DNA of 64,000 nt from Monoplex corrugatus (taxonomy: Eukaryota; Mollusca; Gastropoda; Littorinimorpha; Ranellidae). Made by a program: the position numbers and the translations under genes. The stretch lies in NCBI GenBank assembly GCA_030674185.1, contig CM060307.1:58088981-58152980 (forward strand), in the 5' to 3' direction. Positions 1-49,529 of this stretch are shown in pieces. The notes beneath the pieces were generated by a model, which did no database searches, was not told the DNA's origin, and saw nothing but the letters and a program-made list of their open reading frames with translations. How positions within the stretch are numbered: position 1 is the stretch's first letter; every line of letters begins with the position of its first letter.

Positions 1-93
1 CCCTTGATTTTCAAGGGTTTAGGTCTATAAAAGGAAGATAATTTTTCCATAGTGAATACCATATTCATTTGACATTGCTGTCTTTATTTTTAG

Positions 94-23572
<23,479 letters not shown>

Positions 23573-23805
23573 TGGATTTCACTGTAAGTGCTTTATTTTC
23601 CCAACCTCGCTATGTAAACATCCAAACTGATTACAATACTTTTCAGATGTCTATATACAAATTTCACCTCTACATATATCTTTTTCATGATCTTGATCTC
23701 GACCTGAGTTTTTTTTTAATAGATACAATGTAATACTGTACTGCCTTTGTACGAGTACATCATGGGAAAAGTATTCATAAAACCTCATAAAATACAAAGA
23801 AGTTA

Positions 23806-23811
23806 AATAAA
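23806..23811 (+). terminator. Candidate polyadenylation signal for the golgin-like gene
   Basis: This is the first AATAAA downstream of the stop at 23572, giving a 3' UTR of roughly 240-260 bases. Other AATAAA hexamers occur near 24304 and 24608, the latter at the end of a probable LINE fragment. Transcript data would decide which is used. Confidence 0.35.
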
Positions 23812-23879
23812 AACGTCTACAGATACATAATAACAACAAAAGTTATTGGAAATATCACACTGAATGGAATCGGACTTGT

Positions 23880-24640
23880 AGACAACATGTGCTATGACTT
23901 TTATGTGGGCTGAATGAAAGATAGTAGGCCTACTGATAATGTATTTTTGGGAGGGATCGAAGCATTCTTGAAATCAGAACATATCTGTACAAATATTAAA
24001 TTAACTGAATACATGGTATTTAGTGTTGACGAAAATATATCCACAAATTCTGTATCTGATTTGATTATTTCTCTTGGGAAAATGTACATTTATAAATGTA
24101 AATTTGAAGACTTTCTCAAACACTATTCCAAAAGATATCTTACCATAGAATATCACATACAAGAATACTAGTACAACCAAAAACTGATGTAGATATTCAT
24201 TAAACAAATTTAAAACGAAATGGCTGTCATGTTTACCATTAATAACAGTTGAAACTTGAAACTGTTTTTTTCAAATTATAATACACATGTTGTCTATGTA
24301 TGTAATAAAATATGAGACTGAACCTGACTTCTTAATAATCTACTCCTACATGCTGCGAAGTTTCTTTTTATATATTTATGTTTTCATTATCATTGTTAAT
24401 TTGTTTCATGTATGTCATTTATCTTGTGTTTTAAACATAGTTATGTTCACATTATCATTGTGAGTTATATTTCATGTACGTTATTTATCTTCTTGTATTT
24501 TAAGATAGAAATGTTTTGCATAAACTGAGATTTTCTTCTTTTGATGTGATTGCAATGACGCTTTGCTGTTTTGATGTGCGCTTGTCTGTATTACTTGTTT
24601 TAAATGAATAAAAATTATTTTTGAAAAAAACTGAAAGAAA
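23880..24640 (+). mobile_element. Probable 3' end of a non-LTR retrotransposon
   Basis: The + strand gives VSDLIISLGKMYIYKCKFED and then KHYSKRYLTIEYHIQEY, which resembles the extreme C-terminal region of some LINE polymerase proteins. AT-rich 3'-UTR-like sequence and an AATAAAAATT end follow. No RT motif remains, so the call is tentative. Confidence 0.35.
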
Positions 24641-24744
24641 AATATTTAGCTTTGTAAGTCCAACTTGTCTATCAGCATAAAGCTTATCACTGTTTGTAAT
24701 TGGCTTCCTTTGCTCCCAAAGAAATACGGATTTGATGCCATTGG

Positions 24745-24945
24745 AGAGGGTCCAGGGCACAAGCCAAGCAACATGTTATGGAGATTCTACTGATGCCCTC
24801 ACAGCAGACTCACTTTTTCCACTATATTGGTGTAGCTCGATGGGAAACTAAAGCCAATATAGCTTGAAGCCTATGAAAGGAGAAACGCTCATGATCGTTA
24901 ACGCTTCCATCTGTGCTAATGTCTCATGTCTCAAAGTTTAATGAA
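24745..24945 (+). repeat. Dispersed repeat, + copy
   Basis: GGTCCAGGGCACAAGCC followed by about 180 bases aligns with the reverse complement of 54880-55085, which has CTAGGGCACAAGCCAGGACA. The two copies are strongly diverged. Confidence 0.55.
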
Positions 24946-25571
24946 ATATAGCTTTGTAAAAATTAAACCAGTTTATGAGAATTCAAAAGTAGGCTAAAGA
25001 AAATGTTTCAGTGAAAAACAAACAAAAACTAGCATGGCTCATTTTGCAAAGTCGAGGGAGAAATTAAAACTTTTTTTCATACATATAACTGTACTCATTT
25101 ACTCAAAAGCTTAATGAAAACCTATGCCCATAGTAATTAACCCTTTGATTGTCAAGATGAGGAATGAAAACAACTAATCAGTATCGTGTGGCAACTCATT
25201 TTCTAGAAGACAAGCAGAAAACAGACGGTAACAATTTTCTATTCACATAAACTGAAAGTATAATTTTTAACATAAAATGTGTTTTCAGCACAATGGTCGT
25301 CGCATGCTCTGTAGAAAGGATGGTGATGGTGACCTCCCTTCCCACTGCAACAGCCGTCTTATGGTATATCTACTGCTGCATGTGCCTTTACTGGCTTTAG
25401 TCATTTATGTTGCAAGTGTTCTATTGTAATGTATGTTGCAGCTGTCCTATAGTACCAGTTGCAAGTGTCCTTCAGTAGTCTTTACCATTCTAAGTGTTCT
25501 CTGGTCATGGTTTCATAGTTACCCTTTAGTAATTTTGTTCGTTGTAAATGCTGTTCAATCATGTTGTCTTA

Positions 25572-25890
25572 TCTAAATGTCTGCAAGACATGTTGACTGA
25601 CTGCGGTGTCAGGAAATGTCTGCAAATCATGTTTTAAGTATTGTTTAGTAAATGTCTGGAAGTCACGTTATTGTTTAGTACTAGTAAATGTCTACAAGTC
25701 CAGTTGATTGCTATATATGCTATTTATTAAATGTTTGCAAGTCGTGCTGATTGTTATAAATATTGTCTAGCAAATGTCTGCATGTCATGTTATAAATGTT
25801 TAGTAAATGTCAGTAAGTCACGTTGATTGTTATTAATGTTGTTTAGTAAATGTCTGCAAGTCATGTGTTGTTCAACATCCTTTAGTCATA
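25572..25890. repeat. Degenerate minisatellite, about eight copies
   Basis: AAATGTCTGCAAGTCATGTT-like units recur every 33-45 bases, each ending near TTTAGT. Divergence between copies suggests an old array. Confidence 0.7.
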
Positions 25891-25945
25891 CTGATCTTTA
25901 CAAGTGTTTTTAGCGACGTCCTTTGATATAGGTGTCCTTCCTTAA

Positions 25946-26132
25946 CCCTTTGACTCCCGCACCTTATCCACCAACTGCAAAAACTTAACCCTTTGACTCT
26001 CTCACCGTATCTACCAGCTTCCCGCAAGTAGCTGGTGGATAGGGTGAGGGGATCAAAGAGTTTAAAGTTTTTGCTTTTCTGGCATGGTTGACAATACAGG
26101 ATGCTGGTGAACAGTGTGCAGGAGTCAAAGGG
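25946..26132. mobile_element. TTAA-flanked MITE (piggyBac-like), copy 1
   Basis: The 187-bp element begins CCCTTTGACTCCCGCACC, ends GGAGTCAAAGGG and is flanked by TTAA on both sides (25942-25945, 26133-26136). TTAA duplication and CCCTTTG-type ends are marks of the piggyBac superfamily. A second inverted repeat is nested inside, beginning TTAACCCTTTGACTCTCTCA and ending GGTGAGGGGATCAAAGAG. Confidence 0.75.
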
Positions 26133-26139
26133 TTAACTT

Positions 26140-26432
26140 GTCTACTATTACAAGCGTCCTTTAGTATTAACAACTCAAAGTGTCCATCTGTGATGTTTTT
26201 GCTATTAGCTGCACAGGACTTCCTGACATTCTTTTCATACATTATAGCATTGTGTATAAAAAGGTCTTTTATTAGGCCTCAAAATAATGTTGGTCGACAG
26301 AAGTGATCTGGAATAATTTACTGCTTTCCACAAATGTTAGAGACCTCGGTTTTGTTTAAATGTGCACCTTTCTGGCTATATGGATGTGTTTGTGTGTGCG
26401 TGTCTATTTGTCTATGTAAGTGTAACTGTATA

Positions 26433-26467
<35 letters not shown>

Positions 26468-27700
26468 GGAGTTTTGTTTTGCATCTGTTTAAAATTGAAT
26501 GGTATGATTATTTGCATAATTTGTGTGCTTATCACTTGTGTAGTTATTTCTTTTCCTCTTGTCCTCACTGCTTTTTTCTTTGTGTGGCATTTTATCAAGG
26601 TTTACACCATCCACAGTTGATAACATAAACATGGAAAAAACAGAAATTTATTCACTTGAGAATAACACAGACACTAACACACAGTATTAATCGACAAAAG
26701 TACTCTCTCAAGTTTCAAATAATTTTGCTGCAGAAAACTTGAAACTGATACTATGAATAAAACATTAAGAAATGTGTTTTTTCTTTTCCTGTTTTGGCTG
26801 TTCAGAGGTGGCATGTGATAGTTGCATGACCATTGTTCAGATTTTGTTTTCAACGTTTATCCTTGCTTGCGATACATTTTCTGACTGGAAATAGTAATTC
26901 AATACATGTAATTATGTAAACTATGAATTATAAAAGTTTTGAATAGGCCTACATACTTGATTATTTGTGAAAATAGAGAATGTAGAATCTTTACAAAATT
27001 TGCAACATTAAAACTTTGATTCTGTGAACCTGAGAAATAGCCACTTTTTCTACCACAGTGAGTTGTGTGTCTGTGCATTAAATGTTACACTATTAACAGA
27101 CGTCAATTTTAAATGTCCATTAAATTCATTAAATTCTATTTTTTCAATTCATTATGACTGGAAATACAATGCATAACTATATTCAAATCGTTTGTTGCAT
27201 TTATGTTTGGATGTGGTTTGTTTACTGTACGTTTTTCAGATGAGCAAATCCACTTTCAGAATACAAAATGAAACCTTTTCCAAACTAGCAAAATGTACAT
27301 AGGCTACCAGGTCAGAATAGTAATGGCTCATTATTCACGGTAAAGATGTCTGCACAACTGCAAAAAAAATTAGTTTGATCGGCTCAATGTCATTTTTGTC
27401 TCTCAACATTTTTTAAGCAATGTTTTGTTTTTTTAACAAGTTTTTTATCAAAACAATTTTTAAATTATACTGAAACATTTAAAAAAAACATACCTGTACA
27501 CATAGGCCTACATATATGAATACAAGCATACATGTGTGAGACATGATTTACATTCAATTACCAGGCAATCCAAATGTCCATGAATTCACGGATATCCTCG
27601 AAAGGGAAGTATTGGCATGTTTTGTTCATTGTTAACAATGCTTGTGCCCTTTTTTTCTTTTATTGAAATACTTGATTTATCTTTCACCAGAGGGGGTTAA
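26140..27700. other. Intergenic, no gene seen
   Basis: AT-rich with a GT microsatellite (26437-26465) and two TAGGCCTA sites. No coding signal on either strand. Confidence 0.4.
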
Positions 27701-27733
27701 ATTTCCATTTACTAGACTAAAATGCTTCAGCTT

Positions 27734-27811
27734 CTGGGGGCAATGCTCCCAGACTCCCACCAGCGGTTCTGCCCCTGTACCCCGCCAGGGGGCCATGTAG
27801 GCCCCCCCTGG
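27734..27811. repeat. GC-rich double hairpin
   Basis: CTGGGGGCAATGCTCCCAG (27734-27752) and a second foldback at 27785-27811 with CCAGGGGGCC and GGCCCCCCCTGG arms around ATGTA. They stand alone in AT-rich DNA and resemble end structures of some DNA transposons. Confidence 0.5.
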
Positions 27812-27839
27812 ACCCCCAGCATTTGTTTTCCTTGAAACA

Positions 27840-30714
27840 CATTGTTGCTTGAATGGATTGCCTGATTACACACATGTATGACATGACTAAAGACAGAGAA
27901 AATTTATATCATTGGACTGAATATAAGATTATGTAGTGCAACAGGATTTATTGCATGCACTTACACAGTTATAAAGACAAATTTTTAAGGCAAGTTTAAC
28001 TGAAAACATGGCACAGTGTGAATGAATTATAGACAGAACAAAACTTCCCGTTCTGATCAAAACAAAACACAAAGAATATTAAATTAATTTTATTTTAAAC
28101 ATGAGGCTGAAACTGAAGTTTTACATTCATTCAAAGTCAGAACTATTACTGTGAATGTGCTTGAATATACTTGCAGCTGCACAAAACGTTTCACTGTTTA
28201 TTGTACAAGTACCAATGAGAACAACAATTATAGTACATATCCTTTTAATCTTACTTATCTGAAGTACATTTGCGTTTGTTTAAAGGACAGAATTCCAAGT
28301 AACTGGGAATAACGAGAGAGAAACTGAACAAGATTGGAGTAAATGATCAACAGTCAACACCAGCTGTTCTGTAAACGTTTCCAACCATAGGCCATGATCT
28401 TAGCATTGATGGAATTGTGGTAATCCTCTACCATCTCGCTATGTAGGCCTACTACATCACTTTTGGTACATCGGTAATTTCTAGTGGCGATCCTGTGCCA
28501 TGTCTCTACCTACCACATCATTTGTGGTGCACAACATAATTTCTAAGTTACAGAACAAAGTGTCCTGGTATTGCTTCCATTCTGATTACATTTTTTGATA
28601 AAAGATTTTCTATGAAAAAAAAATCTGCAAGTCTGATGTTGCATACGTAAGGACACTGACGCTGGAATGTTTACATGAGACCTATAATGATAGTAACGTC
28701 GATAACGATCTGAGAATGCAGACTGATACTTAGCGCTGTCATGCTTTATAACTCTGCCACTCTAAGTAGGCCTACATGTTGTCGTCATGTAGAATGCTGG
28801 TGAGCATAAATAAAATATAACAATAATATTGATGATGAAATGTGTAAATCATATAAATAATCCCAATGATGAAGATGATAATAATGCATAGAATACACAT
28901 CTCGTATGCACATCACTAGAAACATGTATGCACACATTGTATGTACACACATTCACATACTATCAGTCATTTTAAGACCCACAGGGAAGTGCTAAAAAAA
29001 AACTTTGAGCTCAGTGTTGAACTAAAAAGGTGTGGGTCATTTTTGTGACTTATACACAAATCTGAATACTTTGAATGTTCTGTAACTATGCAGAAATACG
29101 AATTGACATTAATGTAGGCCTATATCTCAACTGGAAATATTTAACAAGATTTTCTGACCAAGCATGCATCAGATGCTGAAGTTAAACACACAACAATAAT
29201 GTGCCCAACAGATAATACAAATGTTTCTTTACATGAAAATGACACTGCTGGTGTAACCCAATCCCCTGATTATGACTGAAAAACAAGCTAAATTCAGGTC
29301 TTAATATAAATGACAAGGAGGGTTCTTACAATTATGGGAAATATAACCATAACCAATAACACAGCTAAAGTTAATCTGACAGTGAAACAAATTTGAGACA
29401 ACGCAGCTTGACACTTGAAAAGTCAGTCTATGATAATCATTAATTTTGTGTTCCTACCTTCCAGCTTCCTCCTTTATCTGGGATGTTACACAATTAAAAA
29501 AAAAAAGGAACTTCCACTGCAGGAACTTTGCTCAATAATGCTGACATGTTCTTCCAAAGATGATTCCTCTTTCAAAAGACTTTCATGCCAGTTTAGACTT
29601 TCATGCCAGTTTAGACAAGTGCCATATCAACACTGGCTGAAATCATGGAACATTCGTGAGGGAACAAGTACATGAGCAGGGTCTATCCCAGGAAAATCAC
29701 AACAAATGTAAGCAAATTTCAGCCATTTTCCCATCAATGCCATGTATTTTAGGGTGAAATAACAGTTATTTGTTGGCTATATTTTTATACAGAAAGTTGC
29801 AAAAGGCCAAGCTGGTTTTAAAATTTTTTTTCTGGTTTAAGTCACTGTAGTGAAAAAATCACAATATAGTGTTAATTCCTGTAGTAAAGTAGACTGGTCA
29901 CAATAATTCAGGTCACACCAAAGCAGTCATAATTTAAAAGATTCAACAGGGAAGCTGCACTGTTAGAAAATGTGATGATAACAAATAACACAGAAAATTG
30001 ACCTAATCCACACTGGAACAGTCACACTTGTTTTGAATTTCTAATCCACACTCCACAATAAAACCACTAACAAACTTTCTGACGACTGAAATCACAGACA
30101 AACAAATAAACAAAATCTTGTCAACTGAGCATGACATTTGATAAATATTCCTTTTGCCAATAATTATCAGCTGATGAACACAACCTCCACCATCCATCAG
30201 TATATCATTACAACCTGTCACATTTCAAATAATCATACATATTACCATAACCAGTCACAACTTGAATCAACAAGCACATATGCCTTGCACCAACACAAAA
30301 CGAACAAGAGCAGCTGGTAATACTATTTCAGATTCAATGACTGTTGTCCATAGCAAACTAAAACTGGAAAAAAATGGAAGTCTTATCTGAAAATGAAAAC
30401 ATTACAGAAAAATCTGCATGTAAAAAGGTAACCTGTGCTTCTGAATTCTTTTAACATGCACAATTCCTTATTTGAGGAGTGTGCTCTGAAAAATTATTAC
30501 AGAACAATTACATAATTACTTTGTTTTGCATCCTTTAATGAAATAAACTGCTCTTTCAGAGATTCTGCAAGTTTTAGGTTTAGTAGGAGTCACACAAACA
30601 TATCCCCTTCTATCAGGAGATAAATGGAACAAGATCACTTACCTACACCGCCCCTAAAAGCAAACGACAAACAAACAAAATCACTCCTCGGAATAGGGAC
30701 GGTAAGAAAAAATA
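27840..30714. other. Intergenic / possible BBS5 3' UTR
   Basis: No coding signal. BBS5 is transcribed into this region. A - strand AATAAA lies at 28202-28197, with others further away, so the 3' UTR could be long, but I cannot place its end. Confidence 0.3.
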
Positions 30715-45935
<15,221 letters not shown>

Positions 45936-46310
45936 TTTGACGCTAAAATCATAACTATGCAGTAGATCTCGATCTCACGAGAATGTGTTTCGGCCTATGG
46001 AAAAAGGGAAAGCAATCTGCTGTCACATCGTCATGTCGTATCGATGCTATTCTTCAGTTAATTAAAAATTTAAAAAAATAATAATGATAATTGAAAAATA
46101 GATAAACAAATAAAGAAAGAAAACAAAGTAAGGAAAGGACGAGAAGAGACTTCAGACTACAAAATGATAATTTTATTTCACATTGACCATCGACCATAGA
46201 GATTGTAAGAGAAAAAAAAAATTTTCACGTTACGTTACGTATCTCGAAACCTCTAGTAAGAGAAAACGAAAGGTTTTACGTTAGGTTACGTATCTCGAAA
46301 CCCGCGCATG
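45936..46310 (-). promoter_or_regulatory. BBS5 upstream region with a duplicated GTTACG motif
   Basis: Upstream of the BBS5 ATG, a segment of about 25 bases (CACGTTACGTTACGTATCTC on the + strand, near 46226-46250) recurs near 46278-46300 as TACGTTAGGTTACGTATCTC. Each copy is followed by GAAACC. The copies lie 290-370 bases from the start codon. Their role is unknown. I saw no convincing RFX X-box, the element expected in ciliary gene promoters, only a weak CCTATGGAAAA match near 45993. Confidence 0.35.
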
Positions 46311-46399
46311 GCGCCTTCACAGCATTCTCAAACCACTGACAACTTTGCGACGAATTGCCCCCATCTTTCCCACTTTTTGGAAGCTGCTGAGCAACAGGA

Positions 46400-46760
46400 C
46401 ACATAAGCTCAGTTGGTTAGAATGCCTTACTGAAAACGCATGGGTAATGATTTCAAGAGCAGACTGGTTGTGGTCTTGAGATAGGCCCTACGGTATTTTG
46501 AGTTAACCCCGGTTTGCAACATAAAAACCTGCCAATTCGCTGCCCATCTTAATAATGATTCGATCATTCTGGTGGCGTCAGCTTAGTGTTTCATAGATCC
46601 CTTCCCTCCTATCATTTCAAAACCTTGCCAGCGAATAGAGATTTATACAGGCTTAATGAGTCAGCCAGGAAATTGCTGGCAGATTTAGATGGAGATTATA
46701 TAGAATTGTCTGAGTACAATGAATCCCTCTTAAACAAACTACAAACTTTTTTTTTCTTTT
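46400..46760 (+). repeat. tRNA-headed dispersed repeat with coding-like segment, copy 1
   Basis: The head has AAGCTCAGTTGGTTAGAATG (A-box-like). The 3' part encodes ESARKLLADLDGDYIELSEY and NESLLNKL without a stop, and ends in a T run. The 3' part aligns with 43290-43470. Confidence 0.5.
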
Positions 46761-47222
46761 TGCCTTAAACTGTTTGAATTGTCATATGTTTACCAATGCA
46801 ACTATTGTGATGAGCAAGAATGTGTACTAAAGTGAAATGATATATAATGTGATAGTTATGCAGGCTAACACCCCGTGAGCCGTATGTGTGTAATATTTCG
46901 AGTGGGCTGAGGACTCACTGATTCGTTGTAATAACTAAGTAAGGGCTATAAGATGCAAAGTGCTTGTTATAAGTGTATATGAAAGATTGACATATTTCAT
47001 ACACTGGGGCCTGGGCTCGTATCATCTTATCTATCAACATCAGGGGAAATATAAATGCATGAACGACTGAATAGCTTACAGTTTTCTCAAATAGTCTGTC
47101 GGATATATTCTGCAACATCCTTTTGCAAATTAGTGTGTGCGTGCACCGCTCATGCGTGTGTGTGTGTGATACAGACTTGCTCGTTTGTCATAAAAACACT
47201 GACAGAACTATAGCTTGTATAA

Positions 47223-47270
47223 CCCTTTGACTCCCTCACCCTATCCACCAGCTTCCTGCATCTATCCTGT
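47223..47270. mobile_element. Half copy of the TTAA-type MITE
   Basis: CCCTTTGACTCCCTCACCCT and CCACCAGCTTCCTGCA match one arm of the elements at 25946 and 45410. The other end is missing. Confidence 0.6.
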
Positions 47271-47699
47271 GATACTGATCTTAGCTGAAAGAACTCAAGG
47301 ATTAGCAATGTAATGAAGTCACACCTGTCACGGACACCCTTTATAGATTCTATATGATGCAACATAATACTATGTGTAACATCAGTTTGAAGACTGGGGC
47401 TGCAGGAAGGAGTCGCAATGAATGACGACAAAATTCGTGTGCCCAGTTTTGGAACACACATACCCATTGTAGATCTGCTCATTGTTTAAACAGATCTGAT
47501 AACAGGGCCCTAAATGCACAACAATTACTTGGGTTTTTCGAATGTTCAGGATGGACAGAGGCTGTAAAATAAAAGTATAACTTGGCTGAGAAAGCGCAAG
47601 GCATTTTACATCTAGATAAACACACTACACTGTGTTGCCTTTGAGCATCGTAGGTAAATGGGAAAAAAGATCATCACAGAGCACAGCACTTTGTTACAT

Positions 47700-47800
47700 A
47701 TCTGTATATATATATGTAGGCCCTATGTATACGTACATAAATATATATATATGTATACATATATATATATATATATGTATGTATGCATGTATGTATGTAT

Positions 47801-47842
<42 letters not shown>

Positions 47843-47880
47843 ATATATATATATATTATAATATATATACACACATATAT
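47700..47880. repeat. AT-rich (AT)n/(ATGT)n tract
   Basis: Interrupted AT dinucleotides next to the 3' tail of the LINE at 47893. Confidence 0.9.
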
Positions 47881-47892
47881 GCTGGAAAGATG

Positions 47893-48990
47893 GTCACCAT
47901 CATCATCATCATCAGGTGCCCTGCCGCATGGCGTTGGCGACCATGGACTTCCAACCATCTCTATCTCTCGTTGCCCCTAGCATCTCCCCCACCCTCTTCA
48001 TCCCCAGCCACTCTGCAAGTCCGTCCAGCATTCTCTCCCTGGGTCTACCTGGTGCTCTCTTTCCCTCCAGCTTCCCCGTTGTGACCAGGTGCTCCAAATC
48101 CCCCTTCCTCATAAAATGGCCTATAAATGTTGCTTGTCTTTTCCTAATCTTCCTTATGAGTGATATACTTGTGTCTGCCTCCATCAAACTGTCTCGTTTG
48201 TTTTCTTTGCTGTCCATGGAACTCTCAACATTCTTCTGAGAAACCACATCTCGGCTGCCTCGATCCTGTTCTGGCTTTGCTTGCTGACTGTCCACGCCTC
48301 GCATCCGTACAACAGTATTGGTTCTATATAACATTCAAGGACTCTCTTCTGATGTTAATTGATAGGCATTTGTTGGAATATTGCTTGTCATCTTCTTGAA
48401 TGCTGTTTTGGCTTGGCCGATTCTGCCAGCTACTTCCGATGTGCATCTGCCGTCTGATGAAATGGCCGTTCCCAGGTATTTGCCATTTGCTGTTATTTTG
48501 CAGGAGGGGATTTCATGTTTTTTACTGATCACCATGACTTTAGTCTTTCTGCTGTTTAGTTCCAACCCCTTACCTTTGCTTTCTGTTTCTAGTATATTCA
48601 CAAGATTTTGTAGGTCCCTTTCATTTTCTGCAATTAGCACGGTGTCATCTGCGCACCGAATGTTGTTTTTATCATTTTCCCTCCAACCTTTAATCCAGGG
48701 TCTTCTTCTAGGTTTCTCATGATGTTTTCGCTATATAGTGAAAACAGATCTGGTGACAAAACACAACCCTGTCTGACTCCTCTTTTGATGTTTTGAAAAG
48801 AGCTTATATTGTTTTCTATTCTCATTGCAGCTGTTTGTTCCCAGTACATATTCCTGATTATTCGTAGATCTTTTCCATCAACATTGAGTCTCTCCAGTTG
48901 GTTGATCAATTCTTCATGTCGTACCCGATTGAAAGCCTTGGTATAGTCAACAAAGCATAAATACAAATCCTTATTCATCTCAATTGACCT
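47893..48990 (-). mobile_element. RTE-like LINE, 5'-truncated (copy A, best preserved)
   Basis: On the - strand: SIEMNKDLYLCFVDYTKAF (RT motif A), KRGVRQGCVLSPDLFS (motif B), NIRCADDTVLIAENERDL (motif C, with CADD for YADD), then KGKGLELNSRKTKVMVI. A C-terminal region follows with RKRQATFIGHFMRKGDLEHL and [16 protein letters not shown]. The frame changes at least twice, so no intact protein remains. The endonuclease and first RT blocks are missing. It ends in a GAT-repeat tail. Clade assignment to RTE is by motif memory and should be checked. Confidence 0.85.
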
Positions 48991-49394
48991 TTTGCATGTG
49001 TCTATACTTTGTGTTTTTCTTTTGTATGTTTACTGTACAGAAACCTATCTGAAGATGGAGATGTATTGAGTGGACAATCTACGACTAAAAGAATTGCATG
49101 CATCAGGTCATTTTCAAGAGAATTATGTATTTTGCAAAAGAGATTATGTTGAATGTTGCAGTATTTTAATGTGAACGCTTTGCATATTCGCGTTATGTTC
49201 TTGTGTAGAACAATGGTGTTATTTCTTTTTTGGAGATATACAGTTGACTTTGACACACATCAATTTTCCCCATATGCTTTGTATAGTTCTGTCTTCTAAA
49301 ATATCCGTGTTGTTAGTTATTAGAGCTAGGATGTGAGTTACTGCAAACTGATAGATACCAGACCGAATACATCTGTCACTGTGAATTAAAATCG

Positions 49395-49459
49395 CACACA
49401 CGCACACACGCACACACGCACGCACGCACGCACACACACACACTCAGGGAGGGGAGAGA

Positions 49460-49525
<66 letters not shown>
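49395..49525. repeat. (AC)n/(GCAC)n followed by (AG)n microsatellite
   Basis: CACACG-type repeats to 49443, then AG-rich sequence with an uninterrupted run of about 27 AG units. Confidence 0.95.
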
Positions 49526-49527
<2 letters not shown>

Positions 49528-49529
49528 CC

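Noticed and set aside
45980..46000. RFX X-box in the BBS5 promoter
   Set aside because: GTTTCGGCCTATGGAAAA has only half-site similarity and lacks the conserved AAC end.
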